From NCBI GenBank assembly GCA_016708305.1, contig JADJGB010000010.1:1-64000 (forward strand): a DNA stretch of 64,000 nt, written 5' to 3'. The translations under genes and the position numbers were made by a program. This DNA comes from Sphingobacteriales bacterium. Its GTDB lineage: Bacteria > Bacteroidota > Bacteroidia > Chitinophagales > Chitinophagaceae. This document shows, piece by piece, positions 18,098 to 28,276 of this stretch (the stretch's first letter is position 1; each line of letters opens with the position of its first letter). Below the pieces are notes generated by a model, which made no database searches, was not told the DNA's origin, and worked only from the letters and a program-made list of their open reading frames with translations.

Positions 18098-19705
18098 ATG
18101 AAACAAAAAATAGGATTATTTGTGATTTTTTCCTTGTTTGCGTATGGGTTAAAGGCCCAAACAAAGCCCAATATAGTTTTAATTTTGGCAGATGACATGG
18201 GTTACTCTGACATTGGTTGTTATGGCGGAGAAATAGAAACTCCCCACATTGATAGGTTAGCAACCAACGGGGTTCGCCTATTAGAATTTTATAATACCGG
18301 ACGTTGCTGTCCTACCAGAGCATCCCTGCTCACAGGCCAATATCCGCACAACACAGGCATTGGCTATATGACAGGGTTTGACCAAAATGTATATGGGTAC
18401 AAGGGCGACCTTAATAAGAATGGCCTTACCATTGCAGAAGCCTTAAAACCAGCAGGTTACACCTCTTTTGTTAGTGGAAAATGGCATGTGTGTTCAAACA
18501 TTCAACCAGAGGGAAACCAAAGCAATTGGCCGATGCAACGAGGTTTCGATGGTTTTTTTGGAATTTTGCAAGGGTCTGCCAGTTATTTTAACCCTGCCAC
18601 ATTGACCATAGGGAATGATTTGACAAAAGCCACACGTAATTTCTACCTTACCGATGCCATATCAGATTCGGCGACTGCTTTCATAAACCAACAAGCCGAC
18701 AATAAAAATCCATTTTTTCTATATGTAGCCTACAATGCCCCTCACTGGCCTCTGCATGCCAAAAAAAATGATATCCAGAAATACATGAAATTATATGAGC
18801 AAGGCTGGGATAAATTGCGTGAAGAACGCTATAAAAGGCAGTTAAAAATGGGAATAATTGACCCAAAGACAGTTCTCAGCCCAAAGGACACTGTACCCGC
18901 ATGGAATGACATCCCAGAACAAGATAAAAAGATGTGGATAAAACGTATGGCGATTTATGCAGCCCAGATTGACTGCATGGATCAGGGAATAGGACGAATT
19001 ACGGATGCCTTAAATAGTAATGGGTTAAGCGAGAACACAATGATTATATTCATGTCAGATAACGGCGCTTGTGCAGAATATGTAAGTCGGGCAAAAAAGC
19101 CCCACCTTCTTGAAACAGAAGGAACCGAGAATAGCTTTGACAGCTACCGCGGTTATTGGGCTAACCTGAGCAATACCCCGTTCAGACTGTACAAAACCAG
19201 AGTTCATGAGGGAGGCATCCACACGCCATTTATTATCAGTTGGCCTGGGCATACGACAACCAATGGTTCCATTCTGGACAATCAACCCGTTCATGTTATT
19301 GACCTTCTCCCTACTTTTTTAGCAGCTGGTGGGATAAAATATCCAACAAACTTCAAAGGGAATCCACTCAATCCGCTAAACGGAATTGATATATCGAAGG
19401 TTTTCCTCGGCAAAAAAACGGAGCGAAATACCCTTTACTGGGAACACGAAGGAAACAGGGCTATCAGGGATGGAAAATGGAAATTAGTGTCCAAAAGCAA
19501 AGCTGAAATTCCTTATGAGAGCGATTGGGAACTTTATGATTTAAGTGCGGATAAAACCGAATTGCACAATTTAATGGCGAAGTATCCTGCCAAAGCAAAA
19601 GAACTGGAATCAAAATGGCTGACATGGGCCAATGCCAACCACGTCTTTCCTCTAAATGGCACCGGTATGCAAAAAAGAGCAAAAGCGTTTCCAAGAGAAC
19701 ATTGA
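18098..19705 (+). CDS. Arylsulfatase (S1 family), secreted
   Basis: Hydrolyses sulfate esters in the periplasm or outside the cell. 535 residues with a signal peptide (1-20, ending GLKAQ). The N-terminal metal site is NIVLILADDMGYSD (Asp-Asp). The sulfatase signature CCPTRASLLTG places the formylglycine Cys at residue 70, followed by GKWH (near 128-131). The second metal-ligand motif is MSDNGA (near 318). The C-terminal subdomain contains RDGKWKLV and YDLSADKTELHNL, typical of S1 sulfatases. The frame is intact. No sulfatase-maturating enzyme is seen nearby. The gene stands alone between two long direct repeats, and an AraC regulator faces it downstream. Confidence 0.92.
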   Translation: MKQKIGLFVIFSLFAYGLKAQTKPNIVLILADDMGYSDIGCYGGEIETPHIDRLATNGVRLLEFYNTGRCCPTRASLLTGQYPHNTGIGYMTGFDQNVYGYKGDLNKNGLTIAEALKPAGYTSFVSGKWHVCSNIQPEGNQSNWPMQRGFDGFFGILQGSASYFNPATLTIGNDLTKATRNFYLTDAISDSATAFINQQADNKNPFFLYVAYNAPHWPLHAKKNDIQKYMKLYEQGWDKLREERYKRQLKMGIIDPKTVLSPKDTVPAWNDIPEQDKKMWIKRMAIYAAQIDCMDQGIGRITDALNSNGLSENTMIIFMSDNGACAEYVSRAKKPHLLETEGTENSFDSYRGYWANLSNTPFRLYKTRVHEGGIHTPFIISWPGHTTTNGSILDNQPVHVIDLLPTFLAAGGIKYPTNFKGNPLNPLNGIDISKVFLGKKTERNTLYWEHEGNRAIRDGKWKLVSKSKAEIPYESDWELYDLSADKTELHNLMAKYPAKAKELESKWLTWANANHVFPLNGTGMQKRAKAFPREH

Positions 19706-20182
19706 GCTATTGTCAAAAAAAGAGTAGAAAACAAATGAAATATTTGGCTTAATGGACATTTTTATGGCTCAAAATTGATTAAAAGTATATAGGTATTAGT
19801 TTTGAAGCGAATCAAAGGTTATGATTAAAAAAAGCGCTCTCATTGTAATATTTCGATTACCAAGAAAAATGGTTTAAAAAATGGTGTTCATCTGTATAAA
19901 TGCCTTGCAAACAATTTTTTAGGAGGTAGCAGGGTCTAAAGCGCTGTTTTATAGGAACAATACACTAAAGGCAAACAAACCTATTGGCAGCTATCAAGAA
20001 AATATGGTTTTCATTTATTGGCTCTAAGTCTATATAATTGCAGATTTCAATTTGTAAATAATAGAACCGATTGTTAATACATTTTTCACAATTGTTCAGA
20101 TTACTTAAAAAGTGATGTCCACTGAATGTGTTTCTATTTATAATTCAATATTTAAGAAATATAAGGAGATGTTCTGCCAACC
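19706..20182. other. Intergenic region, no gene seen
   Basis: AT-rich, with scattered stop codons in all frames. No terminator of good quality was found directly after the sulfatase. Repeat copy B begins at its right edge. Confidence 0.4.
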
Positions 20183-20396
20183 TGAACTGATGTTTTCTAT
20201 GGTGGTCGTGCGTTTTTCATCGATTATTATTAAAAAAGTTAAGAAATCCTTTTTCTTGAAAACTTCTTACAAGGTTAATACTATTATTCATTCAAACATT
20301 CTAAATCGAATAATATTTCTGTACATTTTTCCGGTTTCTTAGTATAAAAATATATTTGAGAAGGACGTAAATAATTGTAAAAACACGATATCCTGT
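20183..20396 (+). repeat. Long direct repeat, copy B (about 214 bp)
   Basis: Partner of 17545-17756, same orientation, about four fifths identical by eye. It lies just past the 3' end of the AraC-family gene (20410), so it may include that gene's 3' untranslated region. Confidence 0.8.
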
Positions 20397-20409
20397 TAGC
20401 TATATAAGG

Positions 20410-21206
20410 CTATATTGCAAAGGCTTCTAAACTAAATAAGGAAGGAGTCATTCCAAGGAAGGAATAAAATGCTTTGATAAGATGTGCCTGATCGAAATAA
20501 CCATGTTCATGTGCCAGCGAGGTCCAACTTAAGGTTTCATTTTGCTTTTGTCTTTAAGCATACCAGAAAATCTTCTTAAGCAACTAAAAAATTTTGGGCT
20601 TAATCCGACCTCCTTGCGAAATAGGCGCTGTAGTTGTCTTTGTGAGAGATAAATAGGTTGCTCTCCCAGGACATTTGAAATTTGGCAGAAACCGGAAAGT
20701 CGGGATTTGTTTTTTTCCTTTGTTAGCACATCGGCCAGAACGGATTCAATAATATTTATCCGTTCGCTCATTTCTGTTGATTGTGCAATTTTGCTATATA
20801 CTGACTGTTTGTCGAAAGGTAATTTGATACTATAGCAATCAATATCTGCATCAGTAAACCTGTGCATTTCTATTCCTAATAAACTAAATAATCCTGTAGG
20901 TTTAAATTTTACTGAAAATACACTATATGGCTTATTATACTCAATTACGTATTTAATAGTGGTTCTGCAACCTCTGATTGCTGCCGTTTTATAAGGTATT
21001 TCGGCTTTTGTCTTAATATCTATTGTAGTGAACGGGGTACCCATAAAAAAATCCAAAGAGGTAACATGGTTGGGTGGGATAATTTTCTTAACGGTATTTC
21101 TTTCAGGATTTACCTCTCTAAATGTATAACAATCAACATATTGTTGCAATAAGGCATCTGGTAATATTTTTTGAACTTTTATGTTATTCATAGTTGCAGG
21201 TATCAA
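20410..21206 (-). CDS. AraC-family transcriptional regulator (frameshifted)
   Basis: An N-terminal sensing domain over about 170 residues (PDALLQQYVDCYTFREV... with FSVKFKPTGLFSLLG) is followed by a C-terminal double helix-turn-helix. ISNVLGEQPIYLSQRQLQRLFRKEVGLSPKFFSCLRRF is the first HTH. The second is hidden by a missing T near 20535; in the restored frame SWTSLAHEHGYFDQAHLIKAF continues to a TAG at 20410-20412. Start at 21206, or six codons later at 21191 (MNNIKV). It reads away from pdhA and toward the sulfatase. Whether it controls the sulfatase is not shown. Confidence 0.85.
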
Positions 21207-21539
21207 ATATTATTCTGTAAAATTAAATTATCAATGGTTATGAGCAAATACCTAATTTGGGTGATACTTTTGTTATAAAATAAATTTTGAAACCGGTTAA
21301 AAAATAGATTTTAATTGTACCTAATATTCATTTACTCAAATTTGCAATATCTAAATGCATTGCATTTGCCAGGCAGCCTTAAATGGATGTAAAAGAAGTT
21401 TTGATAAACAATTCTCCCAAAAAGAAAAGGCTCTCAAACCGGATTTTTTTATAGGAAGCTTTTACAGGCTAAATTTTATATTTCTCATTTAATTTTTACC
21501 TAAAATTCCCTTACTTTTGCATACTAAATTTTAAGTATA
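21207..21539. other. Divergent intergenic region between AraC gene and pdhA
   Basis: About 330 bases, AT-rich, no gene. Holds the -7 box for pdhA at 21512-21519. Confidence 0.4.
21512..21519 (+). promoter_or_regulatory. -7 promoter box for pdhA
   Basis: TACTTTTG matches TANNTTTG, 20 bases before the GTG start. The -33 region has only TTT, without the G. Confidence 0.4.
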
Positions 21540-22536
21540 GTGGTTACTAAATTTTCTAAAGAAACCTATTTATATTGGTACGAACTGATGCAGCTTATAC
21601 GTCAGTTTGAGTTAATGGCAGAGGAAAAGTATAAAATGGAAGGAAAAATTCGCGGATTTTTTCATTCCTACGTGGGGCAGGAGGCTATTGCTGCCGGTTG
21701 TATGACCGCTACCAGGCCGGATGATATCTTTATTACCAGCTATCGCGACCCATGGATTGGCTATAGCAAAGGGTGTTTCGGTAGATAGCTGTATGGCCGA
21801 GCTTTATGGCAAAGCTACCGGTTGTGCCAAGGGAAAAGGAGGCAGCATGCACTTTTTTGGTAAAAATGAGAATTTCTTTGGAGGACATGGTATTGTTGGT
21901 GCTCAAATAGGTACCGGAACCGGCCTTGCATTTGCCGAAAATTATAAAGAAACCGATAATGTGGTTCTTTGCTTCTTTGGCGATGATGCGCTGCCCGCGG
22001 GCATCTTGCACGAAAGTTTTAACCTGGCAATGCTTTGGAACCTGCCGGTTATCTACATCTGCGAAAACAATCACTACGCGATGGGTACCTCGGTACAACG
22101 TACTTCCAATGTGCGCGAAATTCATCAGTTAGGCGAAGGATACAGTATGCCGTCCGAAAAAGTAGATGGCATGCACCCAGAAACAGTGCATGATGCAATA
22201 GCCAGAGCGGTGAAAAGAGCACGCGAAAAAGGCGGACCAACCTTATTGGAAATCAATACTTATCGGTATAAAGGACACTCCATCAGCGACCCTCAAAAAT
22301 ATCGCACCAAAGATGAAGTGGCTGAATACAGGCTGAAAGACCCGATTATTCAGATAAAAACCCATATTCAGGATGACAGTATCGCTTCTGCTGACGAATT
22401 GAAAGCTATTGATACCAGAGTGGATGAAGTAGTAGTGGCATCTGTTGTATTTGCAGAGGAAAGTCCGTTCCCCGATGATAGCGAAGTATTGAAAGATGTT
22501 TACATTGATCAAAATTATCCGTTTATTGTTGACTAA
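21540..22536 (+). CDS. pdhA: Pyruvate dehydrogenase E1 component, alpha subunit (frameshifted)
   Basis: Thiamine-diphosphate enzyme subunit that decarboxylates pyruvate for acetyl-CoA formation. The start is GTG 21540 (MVTKFSKETYLYWYELMQLIRQFE). RGFFHSYVGQEAIAAG and FITSYRDHGLAIAKG are classic E1-alpha blocks; an extra C at about 21750 in CGACCCATGG splits the latter. GKGGSMHFF, GAQIGTGTGLAFA and CENNHYAMGTSVQRTSNV follow. The ThDP motif begins GDD instead of GDG (codon 21985-21987). The phosphorylation-loop equivalent YRYKGHSISDPQKYR is intact. Length is about 330 residues. The E1 beta, E2 and E3 genes are not adjacent. Confidence 0.9.
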
Positions 22537-22564
22537 AAAATAGATTAATCAGAATTTAAAAAAA

Positions 22565-23263
22565 ATGGTACATAAAAAAACGCATCACGAAGAAGCAGAA
22601 AAAGACAAAGGAATTGAATTCATTAAACAACTGAATGAATTTTGGAATAAAAACAGTAAAACACTGCTAATAGTTCTTGGCGCTTTAGTAGTTATTGTGG
22701 GTGGCTTTTTACTTTACAAAGAATACATTCAAAAGCCCAATTATCAGGAAGCTCAGGATAAAAGTTTTAAAGCAGAAGAATATTTCAGAATGGACTCTGT
22801 GGCCCTTGCACTCAGTGGCGATGGCGTAAATCCCGGGTTTATAAAAATAGCCGATAAGTACAGCGGTACTCCTGCCGGAAATATGGCGCAATTCTATGCC
22901 GGTGTTTGCTATCTGAAACTGAACCAAAACGACAAAGCTGTTAAATACCTGAAAGACTTCAGTACCGATGCCAAACAAATTCAGCAAAGGGCCTACAAAT
23001 TATTGGGCGATGCTTATGGAGATTTGGGCAAAGGTGAAGAAGCCCTTAAATATTATAAAAAAGCGGCATACTATAATACCGAAGATAAAACTTCTTCTGC
23101 CAATGCATTGTTTAACGCGGCATTCCTTGCTCAAAAAGTATTGAACAAACCTGATGAAGCAATCAAACTTTATAAGGAAATAAAAGAGAAATATGGTCAA
23201 ACCCAGCAGGGTTTTATGGCAGATCAATATTTGGCGCAATTGGGAGTTTATAATGTAAATTAA
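22565..23263 (+). CDS. TPR-containing membrane protein, YfgM-like
   Basis: 232 residues. The N-terminus is charged and cytoplasmic (HKKTHHEEAEKDKG), followed by one membrane helix (about 37-57, TLLIVLGALVVIVGGFLLY) and a periplasmic domain of several TPR-like helical pairs (GNMAQFYAGVCYLKLNQNDKAVKYL, RAYKLLGDAYGDLGKGEEALKYYKKA). This matches the YfgM/ancillary SecYEG translocon subunit layout, though YfgM itself is only a structural analogy here. It is followed directly by ribH (one base between stop and start), a pairing typical of Chitinophagaceae. Confidence 0.75.
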   Translation: MVHKKTHHEEAEKDKGIEFIKQLNEFWNKNSKTLLIVLGALVVIVGGFLLYKEYIQKPNYQEAQDKSFKAEEYFRMDSVALALSGDGVNPGFIKIADKYSGTPAGNMAQFYAGVCYLKLNQNDKAVKYLKDFSTDAKQIQQRAYKLLGDAYGDLGKGEEALKYYKKAAYYNTEDKTSSANALFNAAFLAQKVLNKPDEAIKLYKEIKEKYGQTQQGFMADQYLAQLGVYNVN

Positions 23264-23264
23264 A

Positions 23265-23741
23265 ATGGCTTCTACAGGAAACAAAAATTTATACCAGATA
23301 GATAAGGGCATTCTTAAAGAGGATGCCCTTATCATTATTGTAAAAACGGAGTGGAATGAGCACATTGTAGATGAGCTGGAGGCAGGCTGCCTAAAGGTTT
23401 TCAATGAATATGGCATCAGGTTCGAAACTATAATAGTTCCGGGATGTGTAGAAATTCCTTTTGCCATAAAACGTCATTGGGAAAAAGCATGGGAAACAGC
23501 CTACTTGCCCGATGCATATATCGCACTAGGCTGTGTAATAAGAGGCGACACACCTCATTTTGATTACGTTTGCAACATGGTGAGTGAAGGAGTTTTGCAA
23601 TTAAATCTTAACTTGCAGGTGCCTACCATTTTTGGAGTGCTCACTGTGAATAATGAAGCACAGGCGCTGGAAAGAATTGGAGGCAGCCACGGCCACAAAG
23701 GAGAAGAAGCCGCCATCAGCGCATTGAAAATGATAGGGTAG
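23265..23741 (+). CDS. ribH: 6,7-dimethyl-8-ribityllumazine synthase
   Basis: Penultimate enzyme of riboflavin synthesis, condensing the RibD/phosphatase product with 3,4-dihydroxy-2-butanone 4-phosphate. 158 residues, the family length. Motifs in order: KTEWNEHIVDELEAGC (substrate loop), VPGCVEIPFAIKR, ALGCVIRGDTPHFDYVCN (catalytic His in PHFDYV), VPTIFGVLTVN and the tail GGSHGHKGEEAAISALKM. The ATG at 23265 immediately follows the stop of the TPR gene, so the two form an operon. Confidence 0.93.
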   Translation: MASTGNKNLYQIDKGILKEDALIIIVKTEWNEHIVDELEAGCLKVFNEYGIRFETIIVPGCVEIPFAIKRHWEKAWETAYLPDAYIALGCVIRGDTPHFDYVCNMVSEGVLQLNLNLQVPTIFGVLTVNNEAQALERIGGSHGHKGEEAAISALKMIG

Positions 23742-23786
23742 AAAGCTCAACTTTCAAATAATTAGTTAATAATCAACGAATTGCAA

Positions 23787-24505
23787 ATGAACGTTCAGAT
23801 ATTTATTCCCTGTTTTATAGATCAGCTTTATCCTGAAACCGCTTTCAATATGGTGAAAATATTGGAAAAGTTTGGATGTAATGTGCAATATAACACACAG
23901 CAAACCTGCTGTGGGCAGCCCGCCTTCAATGCCGGTTTTGGGAAGATGCTAAACCCGTATGTTCCAAATTTATAAATGAGTTTAAAAATGCCCAGTACGT
24001 GGTAGCGCCCAGCGCCAGTTGTATTGGTTTTGTAAGGAACTATTATCCAAAATTGTTTGAAAATTCATCCCTTCATAATGACTTAAAAAAACTTTCTGCC
24101 AAAACCTTTGAATTTACCGAGTTTTTGTTAAAGGTATTGAACGTTAAAGACACCGGTGCTACCTTTAAGGAAGTAATTACCTATCACAACAGTTGTGCAG
24201 CGCTCCGTGAGTGCAATATCAAACAAGGCCCCAGAATTTTATTGGAAAATGTAAAAGGACTTACCTTGCGTGAACTGTCAGATAACGAAACCTGCTGCGG
24301 CTTTGGAGGTACTTTTGCCGTAAAATTCAATGGTATTTCGGTAAATATGGGTGAGCAAAAGGTAGAAAACGCCATATCAACCGGGGCTAATTACATTGTA
24401 AGTACCGATTTATCCTGCCTGATGCATTTGCAAGGTTATATTGACGGAAAAGGGTACTCAATTAAAACCATGCACATTGCAGACGTACTGGCCAGTGGCT
24501 GGTAA
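23787..24505 (+). CDS. (Fe-S)-binding protein, LutA/LldE-like (frameshifted)
   Basis: Heterodisulfide-reductase-type protein with two CCG domains. The first runs from IFIPCFIDQLYPE to CCGQPAFNAGF, the second ends CCGFGGTFAVKFNG. LutA/LldE proteins work with LutB and LutC in lactate oxidation to pyruvate; the partners are not adjacent. The frame is split near 23940, where GGTTTTGG has lost one T; restoring it gives AGFWEDAKPVC and joins the halves to about 240 residues. Start at ATG 23787 (MNVQIFI). The end is convergent with nnr, two bases apart. Confidence 0.85.
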
Positions 24506-24507
24506 AC

Positions 24508-26017
24508 TTAGCCTTGGTTGATGGCGATATAAGCATTTCCAATATTTTCAATAATATCAGAGGCGACCAACGCTTCCATAGATACTTTACCTGAAGCCAG
24601 ATCTCCGGCCAGGCCATGAAGAAATACACCAAAAACCACAACTTCCTCCGGCTTGTATCCCTGAGCCATCAATCCCGTGAGAATTCCTGTGAGTACATCG
24701 CCACTGCCACCGGTAGCCATTCCTGCATTACCTGTAATGTTGAAATATCCTGTACCGTCCGGCAGGGCAATAAAGGAATAATGGCCTTTAATTAAAATAA
24801 TAACATTCAATTTCCTTAGCTTTCAATAGCACCATTTCTATTTTTTCAAAATCATTCATGCCTTCACCAAATAATCTTGAAAACTCTTTGGGGTGAGGTG
24901 TTAGAATAGAGTAGGTGGGCAGCATTGTCAGCCACTCTTTGTTTTGAGAGAGGATGTTTAAGGCATCGGCATCTAAAACCAGTGGTTTGTTATAATTATT
25001 TATTAATGAATTAATTAATAATGAAGTTTCATTGTGAGTGCCAATACCCAGACCAACGCCTACAATTGAATATTTTGAAATATCATCAGTTAAAGCAGAA
25101 AGAACCCGACTTTCTTTATCAATTATACACATTGCCTCTGGAACCGCTGTTTGCACCACATTTAAGCCACATTCGGGTAGATGGCAGGTGAGCAAACCGG
25201 TGCCACTTTTGATACATGCCCTTGCCGATAAAACGGCTGCGCCCATTTTGCCATAACTACCAACCATCAGCAACGCATGTCCAAAATCGCCTTTGTGAGA
25301 AAATATATTTCTTTGATTGTATATTGATTTACAAGTAGTTATATTGATTAATTGAAATTTAGTTTGAACATTTTCTAAATATTCGGGGTGCAAACTAATG
25401 TCCAGAATATGTACCTGGCCAAAATTAGGTTCGTTTTCGGCTATCAAAAAAGCCATCTTTAAAACCTGAAACGTCAGGGTGTGAGCAGCGTTAACTACAA
25501 TATTACCAAATGAGGATTTATCGCAAAACATACCACTGGGGATATCAATAGAAACAATACCATTATGCATCACATTAAGATATTCAACCAAAGCAGCGCC
25601 ATTCCCTTCCAGCGTTTTGTTGAGGCCGGTACCAAAGAGGGCATCTACCACAATTGCATTTTCTGGTATTACAGGGAAATCATTTTCGCTTCGTAAGAGT
25701 GTTATGGGTACATTGCCTTTTTGGTGCAAATGAGTAAAATTGATATTGAAATCGAGGCTTCCATTGGCATCAGATTCTAAAATGTACACTCTGGCCTCGC
25801 GGTGTGCATCTGCCATCATACGGGCAATAGCGAGACCGTCGCCACCATTGTTTCCTTTGCCACAAAAAATATAATAACTATCTGCTAAAGTGTTTTGTAG
25901 CAACCACTTGGCACATGCTTTTGCTGCCCGTTCCATCAATTCGATGGACGTAATGGGTTCTTTATGTATGGTGTATTGATCCCACTCGCGTATCTGCTTT
26001 GCGGTTAATAACTTCAT
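24508..26017 (-). CDS. nnr: Bifunctional NAD(P)H-hydrate repair enzyme Nnr (frameshifted)
   Basis: Repairs hydrated NAD(P)H. The N-terminal YjeF_N epimerase domain (about 1-215) has GKGNNGGDGLAIARMM and VVDALFGTGL. The C-terminal ADP-dependent dehydratase (ribokinase fold) has GSYGKMGAAVLSARACIKSGTGLLTC, PLVLDADALN, TPHPKEFSRL and, after a frameshift near 24800, GNAGMATGGSGDVLTGILTG with the catalytic Asp. The break lies in LNVIILIKGHY, rich in A/T runs, and is probably an error. Corrected length is about 500 residues. Start MKLLTAKQIREWD at 26017 is the family's usual N-terminus. Confidence 0.92.
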
Positions 26018-26025
26018 AAAAAGCC

Positions 26026-27611
26026 TTAATTTTTCTTTTTTGTCTCCCGATGTCTATTTACGGGAACCTTTGTTTTTTCCTGATTTTTTGTTGAAGATGA
26101 AGTTACAGGCTTTTTTTTAATATTTGATTTACTTTTCTGTTGATTTTTTGAGCTATTATTTTTTGAATCTGTTTTTTTAACTTCAGTTTTTGGTTTCAGA
26201 TTTTTATTTTCTGGCTTCGACTTAACTTCCGTTTTGCTTTTATGGGGTTCCGGTTTTACTTCCAATTTTTTTGAATTAATTTTGGAGTTTTCTCTCGTTG
26301 TTTTCAAGTTTCTATTATCCTGTTTTGGTTTTGTTGTCGCAGCGCCTTTTTTAAGTAATTGACTTTCAGCACGTTGAGCTTTTTTCTTGGATGTGGGAGG
26401 CGGCATGGAAACATTGGTATTTTTCCCTTGATTTTCATCGTCAAGACCGGAGTTGGCAGAATCCAACTTATAATCGCCAAAAATCAGATAAGATTTTTTA
26501 GCTTCGTTATATATATTTTGGTTATACCGGTTTCCAAGAATAATAATAACCGCCTTTTCATCTATCAAACGTGCAAAGGCAGGGGTAAAGCCATGCCATT
26601 TCCCAAAATGGTAAACTACATTTTTACCGTTGGGAAAATTCAGAAGTCTCCATCCAAGTCCATAATTGTGTATGGAAGGTTTTTCGTGGCTAAACGGCTG
26701 AAAAGCAGAGTCTAATAAAGATTGATTTATAAATTTAGGATCATACAAAGCGCTGTCCCACCTTAGCATGTCTTCAGGCGTGCTATATATATTTTTATCA
26801 CCATAGGTGTTTTCAAAAATATCATTTTCCCAAATGGCGCCCGAGGGTTTGTATGACATGATAACACGTGTACTATCTGCGGGAGTATAAACAAAACTGT
26901 GCTGCATTTGTAGCGGCGTAAAAATTGAGTCTTTGAGATACTGAGGGAAGGATTTTCCGGTCACTTTTCTACTATTAATGCCAGTAAAACATAATTAGTA
27001 TTATTATAGCTAAACCTTTTATTTGGCTTGAAGTTTACAGCAGGCTGATAATCAATCAGATATTGCAATACATCTTTATTACTTACGAGTTTTCCTTTTG
27101 GCCAATTGGATTTGCCATCCATAAAATACAAATAATTGGGTAGTCCGCTGCGGTGCGAAAGTAATTGCTTCACGGTAACGCCGGGGTAGGGGAAGGAGGG
27201 GAAAAACCGGGTAAGGTCATCATCTAACCGCAAAAGACCTTTTTCTGCAAGTTTAAGTACGGTTACTCCTGTAAAAGGTTTGCTGGTAGAGGCCAGATGA
27301 AAAGAAGTGTTTTTATTAATGGAATCTTTTTTAATATTGGGATTGGTAAAACCCAAATATTTTTCATACAGGATATTGCCTCCTTTAGCTACCAAAATTC
27401 CGCCATTGAAGTTCTTGGTTATCAATCCGGTATCAAATAAAAGTTGAAGCTGGTGTTTGTATCGCTTAAGTTCATTAACGTCCAATTTATCAACCGGTTC
27501 AGAAATGGAGTCATCCATTTTGCCATGAGCCGATTCCTGTGAATTGGATTTGCAACCAAAACATAAAAAAATAAATAATAAAAGTATTGAGGGTAAAATA
27601 AATCTTTTCAA
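26026..27611 (-). CDS. Beta-lactamase-fold serine hydrolase, lipoprotein, with Lys-rich C-terminal tail (frameshifted)
   Basis: Class C beta-lactamase/DD-peptidase-like protein. The signal ends LFIFLCFGCKSN, a lipobox. The catalytic Ser-Lys lies in STSKPF, the Tyr motif in FSYNNTNY, and GLGWRLLNFPNG...YHFGKWHGF holds the third motif (HFGKW, near 26610). A frameshift near 26960 splits VEK|VTGKSFP. After the fold ends, about residue 390, come about 140 residues rich in Lys, Ser, Asn and Pro, with repeated SK/KPE/NLK units and no predicted fold. The natural substrate is unknown; relatives include esterases and peptidoglycan peptidases. Confidence 0.85.
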
Positions 27612-27731
27612 AATAATATCTCCTTTTCAAAAAAGGCAAAAATAAGGCTTGAAAGGCAGGAATAAAACCTTTGGCACGGCTTTTCTGTATATTTTAACTA
27701 AGGTTATTAATAATGAGTGATAAATATTATG

Positions 27732-28259
27732 TTAAATAGAATTTGACCGTTTTTTCTTTAAAATCTTCATTGCCCTTGACTTGAAAGCAGCAGTAGCATG
27801 GGGTAATTTATCCTCAATGATTAATGCCAACTCGGGCTTTATTTCAGGATAGGTATCTGATAATTTATTTAATATACCCAATGCAAATGATTGACAAGCA
27901 ATTGTTTCGGAAGGATTGGAAATATATATAAAACAGGCATCCATTATTACACCGTGATATTTTTCGGGAATTAGGGCAAGGTTGTCAAATATCCTCAGCA
28001 CATTTCGCCTTACGGCCGGATGTTGTTTTTCATCCTTCATCATTTTTATAAGTGTGACAAAATGTTTATTGATTAATTGTGGATGAGCTGTCGAACAATT
28101 ACTGATGGGCCAGGCTGCCCTTTGGGTGAGCCTGTATGAGCCGGATAAGAAAATTTTTATTAGGTCATCAAACCTCTTTTGACTACTGCCTACATAATTT
28201 ACAATGGTTTGCATCTGGCTGCGGGTGTGTTCTGCTTCAAGGAGGTTCATTAAATTCAT
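27732..28259 (-). CDS. Helical-repeat (HEAT-like) protein of unknown function
   Basis: 175 residues, no signal peptide, cytoplasmic. The sequence is a run of amphipathic helices: SQKRFDDLIKIFLSGSYRLTQRAAWPIS, NKHFVTLIKMMKDEKQHPAVRRNVLRIFDNL and CQSFALGILNKLSDTYPEIKPELALIIEDKL. The spacing and the AAW/VRRN pattern are typical of HEAT/ARM-type repeats. The end is basic (KILKKKRSNSI). It is adjacent to a lipoprotein gene on the same strand (17 bases). Function unknown. Confidence 0.6.
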   Translation of the reverse strand: MNLMNLLEAEHTRSQMQTIVNYVGSSQKRFDDLIKIFLSGSYRLTQRAAWPISNCSTAHPQLINKHFVTLIKMMKDEKQHPAVRRNVLRIFDNLALIPEKYHGVIMDACFIYISNPSETIACQSFALGILNKLSDTYPEIKPELALIIEDKLPHATAAFKSRAMKILKKKRSNSI

Positions 28260-28276
28260 TTGTAAATCTTTGATTA

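Noticed and set aside
20112..20342. 76-codon plus-strand ORF within repeat copy B
   Set aside because: The corresponding frame is not open in repeat copy A, and the translation is low complexity from AT-rich DNA.
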